A DNA stretch of 64,000 nt from RGIG3102 sp964369975 (GCA_964369975.1 CAYJFZ010000001.1:217702-281701), one strand, 5' to 3'. Positions 17,080 to 26,403 are shown, counted from the stretch's first letter. Numbers and translations: made by a program. The notes: generated from the sequence alone by a model not told the origin.

Positions 17080-17928
17080 TTATACTTCCTTTTTAAAGAA
17101 TCCTACTGCAAATGTTCCTGCGCCTACATGATTTGACACAGAAGCACCAATAGGTGTTATCATCACTTTATTTTCGTTATTATATTCAGCTACTATCGCT
17201 TGTTTAAAATCTTTATACCATTCATTTTTCTTGCCTGTATAGCCTACAAGGCATAGTTCATCAGTATCTATTCGCCCAGAGGTTTCATCAATAAATTGCA
17301 TTGTTTTTTCAATAGCTGCTTTTGAGCCTCTTACCGTTGCTAATACATCAACTTTACCTGAAAGTGTCGTGATAGGTTTTAATTGTAGCAAGCTACCTAT
17401 GAATGTTTTGCCAGCTGAGAGTCTTCCGCTACGTTTTAAATGGTCTAAATCATCTATAATTGCATAGGCATCAAGCCTTGATTTATATTCTTCCATTTTT
17501 TCGCATAGTTCTTTATAGCCTACGCCTTCTTGTATTAGCCTTAAAGCTGTTTTCACCATTAAATGAACGCCTACTGAGATACTGCTTGTATCTATTAAAT
17601 AAATATCTTCATAGTCAATCATTTCTCTTGCTATGCAAGCACTTTGAAATGTACCTGAAAGGTGAATAGACACAAATAAGCCTATGATTTTTTCGCCTTT
17701 TTCTTTAGCTTCTTGATAAATTTCTAAAAATCTTTCTGGCGAAGGCTGGCTTGTAAGCACCTTTTTATCTTTTGAAATTTCATAGAAGTTATCGTGAGTA
17801 ATATCCACACCTTCTGTGTATTCTTTTCCGTCTACTGTAATAGATAAGCTCGCTAAGTATACACCTAATTCCTTTGCTATTTTTTCATCAATATCACTTG
17901 TTGTATCTGTAATTATTTTTATTGACAT
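17080..17928 (-). CDS. DegV family fatty-acid-binding protein
   Basis: A 282-residue EDD-fold protein of the DegV/FakB family. FakB proteins bind fatty acids and present them to the FakA kinase for incorporation into phospholipid. The N-terminal signature IKIITDTTSDI, SQPSPERF in the first domain, LFVSIHLSGTFQSA and the C-terminal HVGAGTFAVGF with its conserved histidine and glycines are all present. Its close coupling to cls supports a lipid role. No fakA is in the window. Confidence 0.92.
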   Translation of the reverse strand: MSIKIITDTTSDIDEKIAKELGVYLASLSITVDGKEYTEGVDITHDNFYEISKDKKVLTSQPSPERFLEIYQEAKEKGEKIIGLFVSIHLSGTFQSACIAREMIDYEDIYLIDTSSISVGVHLMVKTALRLIQEGVGYKELCEKMEEYKSRLDAYAIIDDLDHLKRSGRLSAGKTFIGSLLQLKPITTLSGKVDVLATVRGSKAAIEKTMQFIDETSGRIDTDELCLVGYTGKKNEWYKDFKQAIVAEYNNENKVMITPIGASVSNHVGAGTFAVGFFKKEV

Positions 17929-17966
17929 AAATTTTGCCTCCTACTTTTTCTTTTATTTTATAAAAA

Positions 17967-18674
17967 TCACTGTACTTGTGAAATTATTATTTCTTCAATT
18001 ATTATTTCTTCTTCTGGCTTATCGCTACTATCTGTATCTACTTCTGATATATCAAACACTATATCTAAGCCCTCATAAACTTGCCCAAAAACACTGTGTT
18101 TATAATCAAGGAAGCTTGTGCCACCTGTTTGAGCGTAGGTATCAATTACTTCTTGTCTATACCCTGCTTTTTCCATAGCGCTAACTTCGCTATTGCTAAT
18201 ATCACTTTGAGTTGCCACTATAAAAAACTGGCTACTGTTAGTGTTTTCGCCTCTATTTGCCATTGACAAAGCGCCTGTGTAATGATGTAATAAATCGCTA
18301 AACTCATCTTCAAAATCTACTTTAAAGATACTTTCTCCGCCTGCACCTGTTCCTGTGGGATCACCAGATTGAATCATAAAATCTTCAATTACTCTGTGAA
18401 AGATAACTCCGTTATAATATCCCTCATTTGCTAAAGAGATAAAGTTTTCTGTTGCTAAAGGTGCAATGTCAGTAAATAATTTTACTTTAATACTCCCCTC
18501 GCTCGTTACTATTTCAGCTACTGTATCCCCTACTATTGGCTCTAAAACTTGCATTTCTTGGCTTGTAATTTCTTGTGTATCATCAGTATCGTTTTCGCCG
18601 TTTTGTGAAGTATCACTACAAGCCACAAACAATAAAACAAAAACTAATAATAAAATTTTAACTGTTTTTTTCAT
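17967..18674 (-). CDS. Cyclophilin-type peptidyl-prolyl isomerase lipoprotein
   Basis: A 235-residue surface lipoprotein: signal peptide with lipobox LFVAC, an acidic linker (about 23-50), then a cyclophilin domain (about 55-235). Conserved catalytic features are FHRVIEDFMIQSGDPTGTG and SMANRGENTNSSQFFI. It probably assists folding of secreted proteins outside the membrane. First gene of the unit leading to degV and cls, 38 bases before degV. An AT-rich 9-base inverted repeat (18722-18755) lies upstream. Confidence 0.92.
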   Translation of the reverse strand: MKKTVKILLLVFVLLFVACSDTSQNGENDTDDTQEITSQEMQVLEPIVGDTVAEIVTSEGSIKVKLFTDIAPLATENFISLANEGYYNGVIFHRVIEDFMIQSGDPTGTGAGGESIFKVDFEDEFSDLLHHYTGALSMANRGENTNSSQFFIVATQSDISNSEVSAMEKAGYRQEVIDTYAQTGGTSFLDYKHSVFGQVYEGLDIVFDISEVDTDSSDKPEEEIIIEEIIISQVQ

Positions 18675-18721
18675 AATTTTTCCTTTTTAATTAACCGTTA
18701 TAATATGCCTTATCCTAAGAC

Positions 18722-18755
18722 ATAGTATACTTTATTATATAATACTGTATACTAT
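18722..18755. repeat. Inverted repeat upstream of the cyclophilin gene
   Basis: ATAGTATAC (18722-18730) and GTATACTAT (18747-18755), a perfect 9-base inverted repeat. It may be an operator overlapping the promoter, or chance in AT-rich DNA. Confidence 0.35.
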
Positions 18756-18875
18756 ATTATCATCATTATATCATATTCTTATTAATTCTCAATAAAAATA
18801 TGTTACTTTTTTTTTAATAAAACGCACTTTTATTAAAATTTCAAAATTTATACACTTATTTTTACATTTGCTTTA

Positions 18876-18905
18876 TTGACAAAGGCAATTCGTTTGTTGT
18901 AGTAT
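18876..18905 (+). promoter_or_regulatory. SigA-type promoter of the DUF1292 gene
   Basis: TTGACA (18876-18881), 18-base spacer, TAGTAT (18900-18905), 24 bases before the ATG. Confidence 0.7.
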
Positions 18906-18929
18906 ATAAATGGAATTGGAGGGCAGTTT

Positions 18930-19250
18930 ATGTCAAATTTAGAAAAAGAAAACGAAGAATTACAAAATAGCATATTAACATTAATAGACGAAGATGATAG
19001 TCAACATCATTTTGAATTAATCGATGAAGTAGAACATAATGAAGAAAGATACATAGCAACAGTGCCTTATTATGAAGATGAAGAAGAGGCTATGAAACAA
19101 GAGCCTGTTTTAATAATTTTTAGAGTGGGTGAAGTTGATGAAGAAGGCCTTGAAACTTACGATATAGTCGATGATGATGAAGAATATTTAGAAGTTGGGG
19201 CTATATTCTCAAAAAGATTACAAGATATTTTTGATATAGAACAGGAATAA
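18930..19250 (+). CDS. DUF1292 family acidic protein (YrzB-like)
   Basis: A small, very acidic cytoplasmic protein of 106 residues. The pattern ILTLIDEDDSQHHFELIDEVEHNEERYIAT followed by EPVLIIFRVGEVDEEGLETYDIVDDDEEYLEV fits DUF1292, whose function is unknown; in many Firmicutes it sits beside ruvX or the aminoacyl-tRNA synthetase region. Here it stands directly before a probable 6S RNA gene. RBS GGAGG precedes the ATG. Confidence 0.85.
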   Translation: MSNLEKENEELQNSILTLIDEDDSQHHFELIDEVEHNEERYIATVPYYEDEEEAMKQEPVLIIFRVGEVDEEGLETYDIVDDDEEYLEVGAIFSKRLQDIFDIEQE

Positions 19251-19274
19251 TTTTTTAATTTTTGTGTATTATAT

Positions 19275-19472
19275 TACTATACCCTGCCTTGTGCGATACA
19301 ATACGACTATTTATAATCCTACACTTATGTTATCGGAAGCTTGCGTCTGTTCAGGGACTGCATACCTTTCCTGCTGGGATAAAGGGAGCGAGAAAAAACA
19401 GCAGAGCGTATCCACCCTTGCCTTGGGCTGGGGTTTTAACATAGTCGTTGCGGCAAGGTGGGCAATATAATA
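19275..19472 (+). ncRNA. ssrS: Probable 6S RNA
   Basis: A non-coding stretch clearly richer in GC than its surroundings. Its ends pair over long range: CCC and CCTTG (19282-19291) with CAAGGTGGG (19454-19462), then CGACTAT (19304-19310) with ATAGTCG (19441-19447), with an internal bubble between. Inside, CTGCTG and CAGCAG form an apical arm. The 5' end CCTTGTGCGA and the 3' end TTTTAACATAGTCGTTGCGGCAAGG match the closing-stem pattern I recall for 6S RNA (UGUUCGC near the 5' end, AAAACUGCGAC and GCGGCA near the 3' end). 6S RNA binds the housekeeping RNA polymerase holoenzyme. The exact ends are estimated. It lacks the tRNA-like ends of tmRNA and the P4 motifs of RNase P RNA. Confidence 0.68.
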
Positions 19473-19473
19473 A

Positions 19474-19506
19474 TTAACAGCTGTATTTACAGCTGTTTTT
19501 TTTATA
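19474..19506 (+). terminator. Terminator of the 6S-like RNA
   Basis: AACAGCTGTA-TT-TACAGCTGTT followed by a run of T, directly after the paired 3' end of the RNA. Confidence 0.85.
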
Positions 19507-19639
19507 AATTTTCATTTTATCATCATTTTTTATTAGTATAATTATGGTATAATATATAAAATTTTAGTTTTAAATATTATTTTGAGTTATTTTTAAATAT
19601 TAATTTGCTCAAAATTTTACTCTACTTAAGGAAGATACT

Positions 19640-20344
19640 ATGAACTTTAATGACAGAACCTTAATGGTTGTCCCTGAAAATGAATATAAAAAAGCTCAAA
19701 ATGCACATGTTGTCTTAATCGGCGTTGGTGGTGTAGGTGGGGCGGCTTTTGAGTGCTTAGTCCGTTTTGGCGTTGAAAAAATAACAGTTATTGACTGCGA
19801 TGATGTGGATATTACTAACTTAAACAGGCAATTAATTGCAAACTATGAAACTATCGGCACTAAAAAAACCCTCGCTGCAAAAAATAGGGCTAAAATTATA
19901 AATCCTAAATGCGAAGTGATAACTCACGATGTGTTTTTAACTAAAGATAATTTAGATTTTATTTCTTCTTTGCAAGCAGACTATATCATAGATGCCATTG
20001 ATAATGTCAGCGCAAAGCTAAAATTAATTACTCTTTGCAAAGAACACAACATCCCTATAATCTCAGCACTTGGCACTGGTAACCGCTTTTCATCTGCCGG
20101 CTTTGTTATCGAAGATATAGAAAATACTAAGGGTAACGGCTGTGGTTTATCAAGGGTGATAAGACAAGAATTAAGAAAAACTCAAGTAAAAAATCATACA
20201 GTGCTTTTTAATAAAAATAAGGCAGAGGCAACTAATACTAAATCAACCAATGGAAAAAATGCACCCGGCTCTACTCCTTTTGCACCAATGATAGCAGGAG
20301 TTATGATAGCAGAATATGTGATTTCAAAACTTATAAATAAATAA
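19640..20344 (+). CDS. tcdA: tRNA threonylcarbamoyladenosine dehydratase (TcdA/YgdL-like)
   Basis: A 234-residue E1/ThiF/MoeB-fold ATPase that cyclises t6A37 of tRNA to ct6A. The nucleotide-binding loop is VVLIGVGGVGGAA, DCDDVDITNLNRQ is the conserved adenylation segment, and DAIDNVSAKLKLI followed by ISALGTGNR is characteristic of the YgdL/TcdA branch. The C-terminus has PGSTPFAPMIAGVMIAEYV as in this subfamily. It lacks the CxxC zinc pairs of MoeB/ThiF. RBS AAGGAAG precedes the ATG; a perfect terminator follows. Confidence 0.92.
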   Translation: MNFNDRTLMVVPENEYKKAQNAHVVLIGVGGVGGAAFECLVRFGVEKITVIDCDDVDITNLNRQLIANYETIGTKKTLAAKNRAKIINPKCEVITHDVFLTKDNLDFISSLQADYIIDAIDNVSAKLKLITLCKEHNIPIISALGTGNRFSSAGFVIEDIENTKGNGCGLSRVIRQELRKTQVKNHTVLFNKNKAEATNTKSTNGKNAPGSTPFAPMIAGVMIAEYVISKLINK

Positions 20345-20380
20345 AACAATACACCGAGCAAAGCTCGGTGTATTGTTTTG
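20343..20380 (+). terminator. Terminator of tcdA
   Basis: Perfect hairpin AAACAATACACCGAGC-AAA-GCTCGGTGTATTGTTT directly after the stop codon. Confidence 0.85.
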
Positions 20381-20735
20381 AGATATATGAATAAAGGAAA
20401 AGGGATAATCAAAATAATGTTTATGTATATATATTAATATATTTCAATAATAAAGTCAATGTGCAAAATAACCGAAAAAATTTAGATATTTTTTACATAA
20501 GTATGAATTTTTCACCCCTTATTTATGAGCAATTTGTATATCTTTACTGATTTTTCCCTCCTTTTAGTTTGCTTTTAACATTTCTTTCACTATATACACA
20601 TTTTTTCATCAAGGCGCAAACACATTTAAAAACTATACTTTAAGTAGGCCAAAAGCCTATTCGTTATTATTTTATTCTATAAAGTCTTAACGATTTTACA
20701 CAAATTTATTTGTGTATTCTCCTCTAAACTATATT
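20381..20735. other. Intergenic gap without recognised gene
   Basis: AT-rich DNA between tcdA and spoIVB with no convincing reading frame. It ends in a terminator-like hairpin (20736-20767) that no annotated gene needs, so a small RNA could be encoded here. Confidence 0.3.
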
Positions 20736-20767
20736 GTAAAAACGACAGATTTTATCTGTCGTTTTTA
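20736..20767 (+). terminator. Orphan terminator-like hairpin before spoIVB
   Basis: GTAAAAACGACAGAT-TTT-ATCTGTCGTTTTTAC. It lies 70 bases before spoIVB and about 390 bases after the tcdA terminator. Confidence 0.55.
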
Positions 20768-20797
20768 CATTTTATAAATATATTTTTCTTTTTTGCA

Positions 20798-20804
20798 CAT
20801 ACTA
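20798..20804 (+). promoter_or_regulatory. Possible SigF/SigG-type -10 element of spoIVB
   Basis: CATACTA matches the forespore -10 consensus CATWHTA and lies 32 bases before the ATG, which fits the SigG control known for spoIVB in Bacillus. The -35 region (ATATA, 15 bases upstream) is only a partial match to GHATR. Confidence 0.4.
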
Positions 20805-20836
20805 CTCTAAGCTAAATAAATTAAGAGAGGTATAGT

Positions 20837-22033
20837 ATGCTTAAAAAAGTTATCAATTTTTGTATTTTAATTGTTTTTGTGTTAAGTGGCACTTGTATAT
20901 ATATGTATAATATTATCCCGCAAACTATGTATTTTACCAAAGGCGAGGATATGAAAATACATTCTCTGCCTATGATTAGCCTTTCTAAAAACAGCGATGA
21001 TTACTTTTTAGATGTAAGTAATCAAGATAAGGGGATGAATTATACAGCTCACCTTTTAGGAGTTATCCCTATAAAGCAAGTAACTGCTATTGTCCATGAT
21101 GAAAAATATGTAAGTGTTTCGGGCGAGCCTTTTGGGGTGAAGATGTTTTCTGATGGTGTTATGGTTGTGGGTTTTTCTGATATTAGAACGCCAACAGGCT
21201 ATCAAAACCCTGCAAAGCAAAGTGGGATTGCTATGGGTGATTTAATAATTTCAATGAATAATGTACCCATCACAAGTAAAGATGATATTCAAAATGTAAT
21301 CACACTAAACCAAAATACTCCCATCACTGTAAAGTATTCAAGAGACGGCGAAGTAAACAGCCTTATTTTAACTGCCTCTTACGATATAGAAAGTCAGTCG
21401 TATAGGACAGGTATGTGGATTAGAGATTCCTCTGCCGGCATTGGCACTATGACTTACTACGACACAACCACTTCCTCTTTTGCAGGCCTTGGTCATGCTA
21501 TAAAAGATGTTGATACAGGCGAAGAAATCCCTTTATTAACAGGAGAAATAGTGCCTGTTGAAATAACGGGAGTTACTAAGTCAAAGCAAGGGCAAGCAGG
21601 CGAATTAATAGGCACATTTTTATCGCAAATCCCTTCAGGTGAAGTATTGTTAAATAACGAAACAGGCGTTTATGGAAAAGCGTATTTTACTGATACTGAC
21701 AATATGATGCCCATAGCCCCTTCCACTCAAATCGAAACTGATAAAGCTTATATCTACACAACGATAAACGGTACACAGCCAGCAAAGTACGAAGTTGAAG
21801 TTGAAAAAGTTTATTTAAACACAGACAGCCTAACTAAAAATTTAATAATCAAAATTACAGATAATTCCCTACTTGCCCTAACTGGCGGAATAGTGCAAGG
21901 TATGTCAGGAAGCCCAATAGTGCAAGACGGAAAAATCATCGGCGCTGTTACCCATGTTTTTGTGAATGATCCTACGAGAGGTTATGGGATTTTTATTGAA
22001 AATATGCTAAAGAGTGCAAAAAGTGTAGCATAA
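20837..22033 (+). CDS. spoIVB: SpoIVB peptidase (S55), sporulation signalling protease
   Basis: A 398-residue serine peptidase secreted from the forespore that triggers pro-SigK processing. An N-terminal membrane segment (about 6-25) is followed by a PDZ domain (about 105-180) and the S55 catalytic domain. The triad is visible: H220 in GLGHAI, D342 in KITDNSLLALTGGIVQ, S357 in GMSGSPI. The C-terminus GAVTHVFVNDPTRGYGIFIENML is the typical family ending. RBS AGAGAGG precedes the ATG. In most endospore formers spo0A follows directly; here spo0A is 15 kb away at 37130. Confidence 0.96.
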   Translation: MLKKVINFCILIVFVLSGTCIYMYNIIPQTMYFTKGEDMKIHSLPMISLSKNSDDYFLDVSNQDKGMNYTAHLLGVIPIKQVTAIVHDEKYVSVSGEPFGVKMFSDGVMVVGFSDIRTPTGYQNPAKQSGIAMGDLIISMNNVPITSKDDIQNVITLNQNTPITVKYSRDGEVNSLILTASYDIESQSYRTGMWIRDSSAGIGTMTYYDTTTSSFAGLGHAIKDVDTGEEIPLLTGEIVPVEITGVTKSKQGQAGELIGTFLSQIPSGEVLLNNETGVYGKAYFTDTDNMMPIAPSTQIETDKAYIYTTINGTQPAKYEVEVEKVYLNTDSLTKNLIIKITDNSLLALTGGIVQGMSGSPIVQDGKIIGAVTHVFVNDPTRGYGIFIENMLKSAKSVA

Positions 22034-22095
22034 AATAATATAGCTCAACAAATGTAAAATCTTGAACCTATGCACTTTAAAATACTACACATAGA

Positions 22096-22134
22096 AATGT
22101 TAGCCCTTATCTATATAGAAGGCTAACATTTTTT
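22096..22134 (+). terminator. Terminator of spoIVB
   Basis: AATGTTAGCC-TTATCTATATAGAA-GGCTAACATTTTTT, 62 bases after the stop codon. Confidence 0.8.
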
Positions 22135-22177
22135 ATTGCCTAATTTTAAAAATCGGTATATAATTTTAATATAAGAA

Positions 22178-22193
22178 TGTGCCAAACGGCACA
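22178..22193. repeat. Small palindrome upstream of a lipoprotein gene
   Basis: TGTGCC-AAAC-GGCACA, a perfect 6-base inverted repeat 94 bases before the ATG at 22287. GC-rich for this DNA; possible operator or RNA hairpin. Confidence 0.35.
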
Positions 22194-22286
22194 TATACTT
22201 TTACTGCAACTATTCCTATAATTATAGATATAAGCTATAATTAATAATGAAAATTTTATATATTTTAAACTTTAGGAGGCTTTAAT

Positions 22287-23516
22287 ATGAGAAAAATAAT
22301 AATAGTTATACTTATTTTTTCTGTTTTATTTGTAAGTTGTAGCAACACTACCACTTCTATGCAAAGCGATATATCAAGTGGACAAAGTGAGAGTAAAATA
22401 GATGAAGCTACTTTTAACTATGAGCAGGCTTTAATAGATTTTTTAGGCGAGGATTACTTTGAGGGCAAGGCTATAATGCGTAGTGATGATACCGAAATTG
22501 AAGGTGAAATGGTGGCTGTTTTTAAAGTGGGCATTAACACACAAGAAAAATTCACTACCGAGCAATGGCTTGCTGTAAATACAAATGGCGTTGTCTATAT
22601 TCAAGATATAATACTTGCGCAGTGGTTTGTTATGCCAGATGTAAATGCTATAAAGGCTTGTATGTATGCTTTAAGTGATGTTTTAGGTGAAGTGTTTATC
22701 CCTGAGCATAATTTTAACTGGGATGAAGAAAAATATGCAGTATTCAAAACCGAAGAAGAAGCAAACACTCCTTATTCAATCCCTTCTATGCTAATTAATA
22801 TGGGCAAAGCTATGCCAAGTGGATATTTTGAAGACCCTAGTTTTGCTTCTTTTTACCCTGTAAGTAATTTTTCAAGTAAAGAAGATATATATGAGTATTT
22901 AAGCCTTTATTTTACAAAAAGTTTCATCAGCGAGCAAATGCAGAATATCGAGGATAACTTTCTTGAGTTTGACGGAGGACTTTATCTTGTAAGAGGTGGC
23001 AGGGGCTATGGCTATTTTAACATTGACTTAGATACTATAAATTACCAAAGCATACAAAATGACATCCTTTTAGTTGATTTTTTAGCCGGCGGTGAAGCCT
23101 TTGGGTATGCTTATACAGTCTTTGATTATGAAGATGGAGTTTTAAAAATTGATGACTTTTATGATGCACTTACATATAACTTTAGCAATCTCATACCAGA
23201 AATCGGCTTTAGTATTCACATTATAGACTTTTACGCCTTTGTAAATGATGCCGAGCTTACTACAAACCCTAATCTTTTTGAGCTTAGTGATGATGGGGTA
23301 TACAAAATAATCTATCAAGGCGATTACTCAAATGATTTAGAAAATTATATAGCCTGCCTTAAGCAATTAGGTTTTATAGCCTTAGTGGATGGATATGAGG
23401 GCTACTATCAATTAGAAAAATACGAGGATGAGTTTAGTCTAACTGTAACTGTATATCACTTAAATGGTGATGAGGCTATCGCTTTAGAAATCAGCGTAGT
23501 AGAAGCTATGGGCTAA
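22287..23516 (+). CDS. Lipoprotein of unknown function
   Basis: A 409-residue protein with a short signal peptide and lipobox LFVSC (Cys at about 18), then a Ser/Thr-rich linker and a soluble extracytoplasmic part rich in Asp, Glu and aromatic residues. I do not recognise a family. There are no repeats, and no catalytic pattern is obvious. RBS AGGAGG precedes the ATG. It is a monocistronic unit between the spoIVB terminator and a shared bidirectional terminator. Confidence 0.75.
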   Translation: MRKIIIVILIFSVLFVSCSNTTTSMQSDISSGQSESKIDEATFNYEQALIDFLGEDYFEGKAIMRSDDTEIEGEMVAVFKVGINTQEKFTTEQWLAVNTNGVVYIQDIILAQWFVMPDVNAIKACMYALSDVLGEVFIPEHNFNWDEEKYAVFKTEEEANTPYSIPSMLINMGKAMPSGYFEDPSFASFYPVSNFSSKEDIYEYLSLYFTKSFISEQMQNIEDNFLEFDGGLYLVRGGRGYGYFNIDLDTINYQSIQNDILLVDFLAGGEAFGYAYTVFDYEDGVLKIDDFYDALTYNFSNLIPEIGFSIHIIDFYAFVNDAELTTNPNLFELSDDGVYKIIYQGDYSNDLENYIACLKQLGFIALVDGYEGYYQLEKYEDEFSLTVTVYHLNGDEAIALEISVVEAMG

Positions 23517-23648
23517 GGCCACTCAAAGTCCACGCAAAGGCCTTGAAAATTTCTTTAAAATCATTTAGCTTTTTAATATTAGCTATATTTAAAGCAGTCT
23601 ATTTATTTTACCTTTATTAAAAAAACAACTTTTAAATATCTTATAAAT

Positions 23649-23682
23649 GAAAACAAGCGATGTAAATTACATCGCTTGTTTT
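23649..23682. terminator. Bidirectional terminator between convergent genes
   Basis: Perfect hairpin GAAAACAAGCGATGTAA and TTACATCGCTTGTTTTC, between the lipoprotein gene and the surface protein gene. Confidence 0.8.
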
Positions 23683-23735
23683 CTTAAGATTTATTGGGGT
23701 GAGCGAGGATGCTCAAAATCCGTTTATCTTATACT

Positions 23736-26117
23736 TTATTCTTCATCTTCAACTTTTCTTTTTTTAGAAACTATGAATAATAAGAATAGTAATCCAGCTA
23801 ATACTCCTGCAAATACCATCCAAGGGCTGATGCCTTTATCTGGTGTTGCGCTAAGTGGTGTTGTGTCATCGTCGATTGAAACTTCTTCTTCTTGCTCATC
23901 TTCATCTGTTGCGCCATCTGCAAAAGGTGTTTCTTCATCTTCAATATCTACTGTTTCATCTTCAGTTTCGTCTTCTGTATCATCTTCTAAAAGTGAAACT
24001 GGAGCTGGTGCTGGGTCTTGTGGAGCTGGTGCTGGTGCTGGTGCATCTTCTTGTTGTGCTTCTACAATGTTTATTTCAACATTGCCTTTTATTTTGCCAT
24101 CAACACCGTCTTTAATTATTTTATATTTTACCTTTGTTGAATCAGCAACTTCTGTAAGTGTCGGGAAAGTTGTGCTCCATGTTTTTCCGCCATCTGTTGA
24201 GTATTTCACTGTGTATTCGCTACTGTCTAATTCTCTTTGAGAAGAATCTTCTATCAGTTTAAGTTCTAAAGCTGATACATCTACTGCATTACCATCGTAT
24301 ATATGCTCTACTTTATCCTTTACACTAACACTGAATAATTGGCCAAGTTTGCCTTCGTTTTCATAGTTTGCCATATATGTTATGCTTTGTGTGATAGGAG
24401 TTGATGCAAAAGTTTTTTCTACTTTTTTGCTTGAAATTGTTTCTTCTTTTGATGTTTGTACTATATCCCATGAGCTGAAGTATTTATCGCCATTTGCTGG
24501 GATGTTTTTGTCTTTGATGATGTTTATAGTTGCGTGCTGGCCAAATTCAACCCATTCGCTCATATTTTTTATTACATCATTGTTATAATCTACAAATTTA
24601 ACTCTTAATTTTACTGTTGGGTAAAGCACCATATCATGACTTGCTTTTTCGCCGCTTACAGTATTACCATCAGCATCTTTCCAGATTACTTTTATATTTT
24701 CTTCGTTTGCTAATTCGCCGTTATTGTTAATATAGATATTATCTTTTACTGAAACTGAATCGCCTTCGTTGTAGTGATTTATTTTAACAGAAGCATTAGC
24801 ACTTGGGCCTATATAGATTGAGTTCATATAAGTTACTTTATGTTTTAAAGTTATTTCAAAAACATTGTCATTATTTAAATCGCCTGCTTCATTTTCAGCT
24901 TTTACTATTAAAGATGAATCCATATTATCTTCTGAATATTTTGAAATTTCACGGCCGTTATTTGTTAGCCAATTTTGTACTGAGGTGATTGTATCTAAAG
25001 AGATTAAATTGCCTATTTCTTTTTCTAATTCAATAACTTTTTGCTGACTTGCGCCGTTTTCATCTACCCAGTTAATATTTATTCTAACTGTCGCTTGTGT
25101 GATTACATCTTTATCATAGAATATGTTTATAATGCTATCTTGTCTTGTGTAAGGAATTGCTATTTCGCTAACGCCTACAAGGTTTGCAGTTCTTATTGTA
25201 GCGCCATCGATTGTAGGTAGTATATATGTGTATACATCGCCTTCGTTTAATTTAATTACATCGCTTTCTTTTGCTTTTTCAATACCACCTAAGAAGTAGT
25301 GATTAACAACAAAAGTTTTTTCTTGACCTTCTTGTGAATTATCTATTTTTGAATAAACCGCTGTTAAAACAAATGTGTGTACATAGTCATCATCAGCGCC
25401 TGTGTAGTCATATGTTAATAAAGATAAATCTACTTTGTTACCCTGTGCATCTTGCCAGTATTCAAAGTTTTCATCAGCCATTGAGATTTTTGGAACATTT
25501 GTGCCACCTGTTGGGTAAATAACTGCTGAGTTTGTGTAGTATGGTACTTTTTTAAGTGTTTGTCCATTTTCGCCTACATTTTTAAATGTTACATAGAATA
25601 AGCGCTCTTGAGCTAAGCCGTTTCTATATTGTAATACATTGCCACCAAGGCCTGATTCAAACTCGTTGTTTTGAAAATCATCATCGCCTTCTTTTTCATC
25701 GCCTGCTTGTGGTAATGGGTTTTGTGGTGCTTGTTGTACTGTTTCATAAACAGCTACAAGATTAATTACTACTGCTGCGCCTTCTTCTACATTTGTAAAA
25801 TCAGCTGTTACAGTTTGTAAGTCAATAACTGTTTGCCCATCTTGTGCATAAGCCCAGCCTTTGAATACTTTTTCTCCGTTTTGGAAGACTAAAGCATTTG
25901 CATCACCTGTAAATGTTACAGTGTCTCCTTCATTGAATTGAGCTTGATGAGTTGTAGCACTCTCACCTATTCCTGCAAAATTTACAGTGAATACTTTTAC
26001 TGGTGCTTGTGGTGCTTCTCCTTCACCTGTTGCGAAAGCGCCTACTGAAAAGTTTGTGAAAACTATTGTAAATGCTAAAACTAAACTTACTATTTTTTTA
26101 ATAAAATTGCCTTTCAT
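23736..26117 (-). CDS. Large secreted surface protein with C-terminal membrane anchor
   Basis: A 793-residue protein with a signal peptide (about 1-30, cleavage near AFATGE). Its ectodomain contains repeats resembling the Listeria-Bacteroides (Flg_new/InlB B-repeat) fold: FNEGDTVTFTG with VFKGWAYAQDGQ, and later KINHYNEGDSVSV. A MucBP-like segment starts at FVVNHYFLGG. A Pro/Ala stretch (PAPAPAPQDPAPAP) and an acidic linker lead to a single hydrophobic segment and the tail SKKRKVEDEE. There is no clear LPxTG sortase motif before the anchor, only TPDKG, so it is probably a plain membrane-anchored adhesin-like protein. RBS and ATG at 26117 are preceded by AGGGGA. Confidence 0.8.
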   Translation of the reverse strand: MKGNFIKKIVSLVLAFTIVFTNFSVGAFATGEGEAPQAPVKVFTVNFAGIGESATTHQAQFNEGDTVTFTGDANALVFQNGEKVFKGWAYAQDGQTVIDLQTVTADFTNVEEGAAVVINLVAVYETVQQAPQNPLPQAGDEKEGDDDFQNNEFESGLGGNVLQYRNGLAQERLFYVTFKNVGENGQTLKKVPYYTNSAVIYPTGGTNVPKISMADENFEYWQDAQGNKVDLSLLTYDYTGADDDYVHTFVLTAVYSKIDNSQEGQEKTFVVNHYFLGGIEKAKESDVIKLNEGDVYTYILPTIDGATIRTANLVGVSEIAIPYTRQDSIINIFYDKDVITQATVRININWVDENGASQQKVIELEKEIGNLISLDTITSVQNWLTNNGREISKYSEDNMDSSLIVKAENEAGDLNNDNVFEITLKHKVTYMNSIYIGPSANASVKINHYNEGDSVSVKDNIYINNNGELANEENIKVIWKDADGNTVSGEKASHDMVLYPTVKLRVKFVDYNNDVIKNMSEWVEFGQHATINIIKDKNIPANGDKYFSSWDIVQTSKEETISSKKVEKTFASTPITQSITYMANYENEGKLGQLFSVSVKDKVEHIYDGNAVDVSALELKLIEDSSQRELDSSEYTVKYSTDGGKTWSTTFPTLTEVADSTKVKYKIIKDGVDGKIKGNVEINIVEAQQEDAPAPAPAPQDPAPAPVSLLEDDTEDETEDETVDIEDEETPFADGATDEDEQEEEVSIDDDTTPLSATPDKGISPWMVFAGVLAGLLFLLFIVSKKRKVEDEE

Positions 26118-26403
26118 AATTTATCCCCTTTAGTTAAATCTTATATTATTTTTAAGCTGAAATATTGTATTTCGCTTTCCATTTATGAGCTAATTATATT
26201 CTCGATTTGTTACATCCTGATTACATTTGCATTTTTTCATTGTCTCATTTTATGGACATTTGTCGCAATATTTTACCCTCTATATATATAATATAATTCC
26301 TAATATATATTATAGGTGAAAAAAATATTTTTTTAATTTTACTATTTTTTTATATCTAAATTTTTAAATTTTTATTAATAATGTCTAATTTGATACATTT
26401 TCG

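Noticed and set aside
19262..19470. Two short plus-strand frames after the DUF1292 gene
   Set aside because: They lack ribosome binding sites and cover the structured 6S-like RNA.
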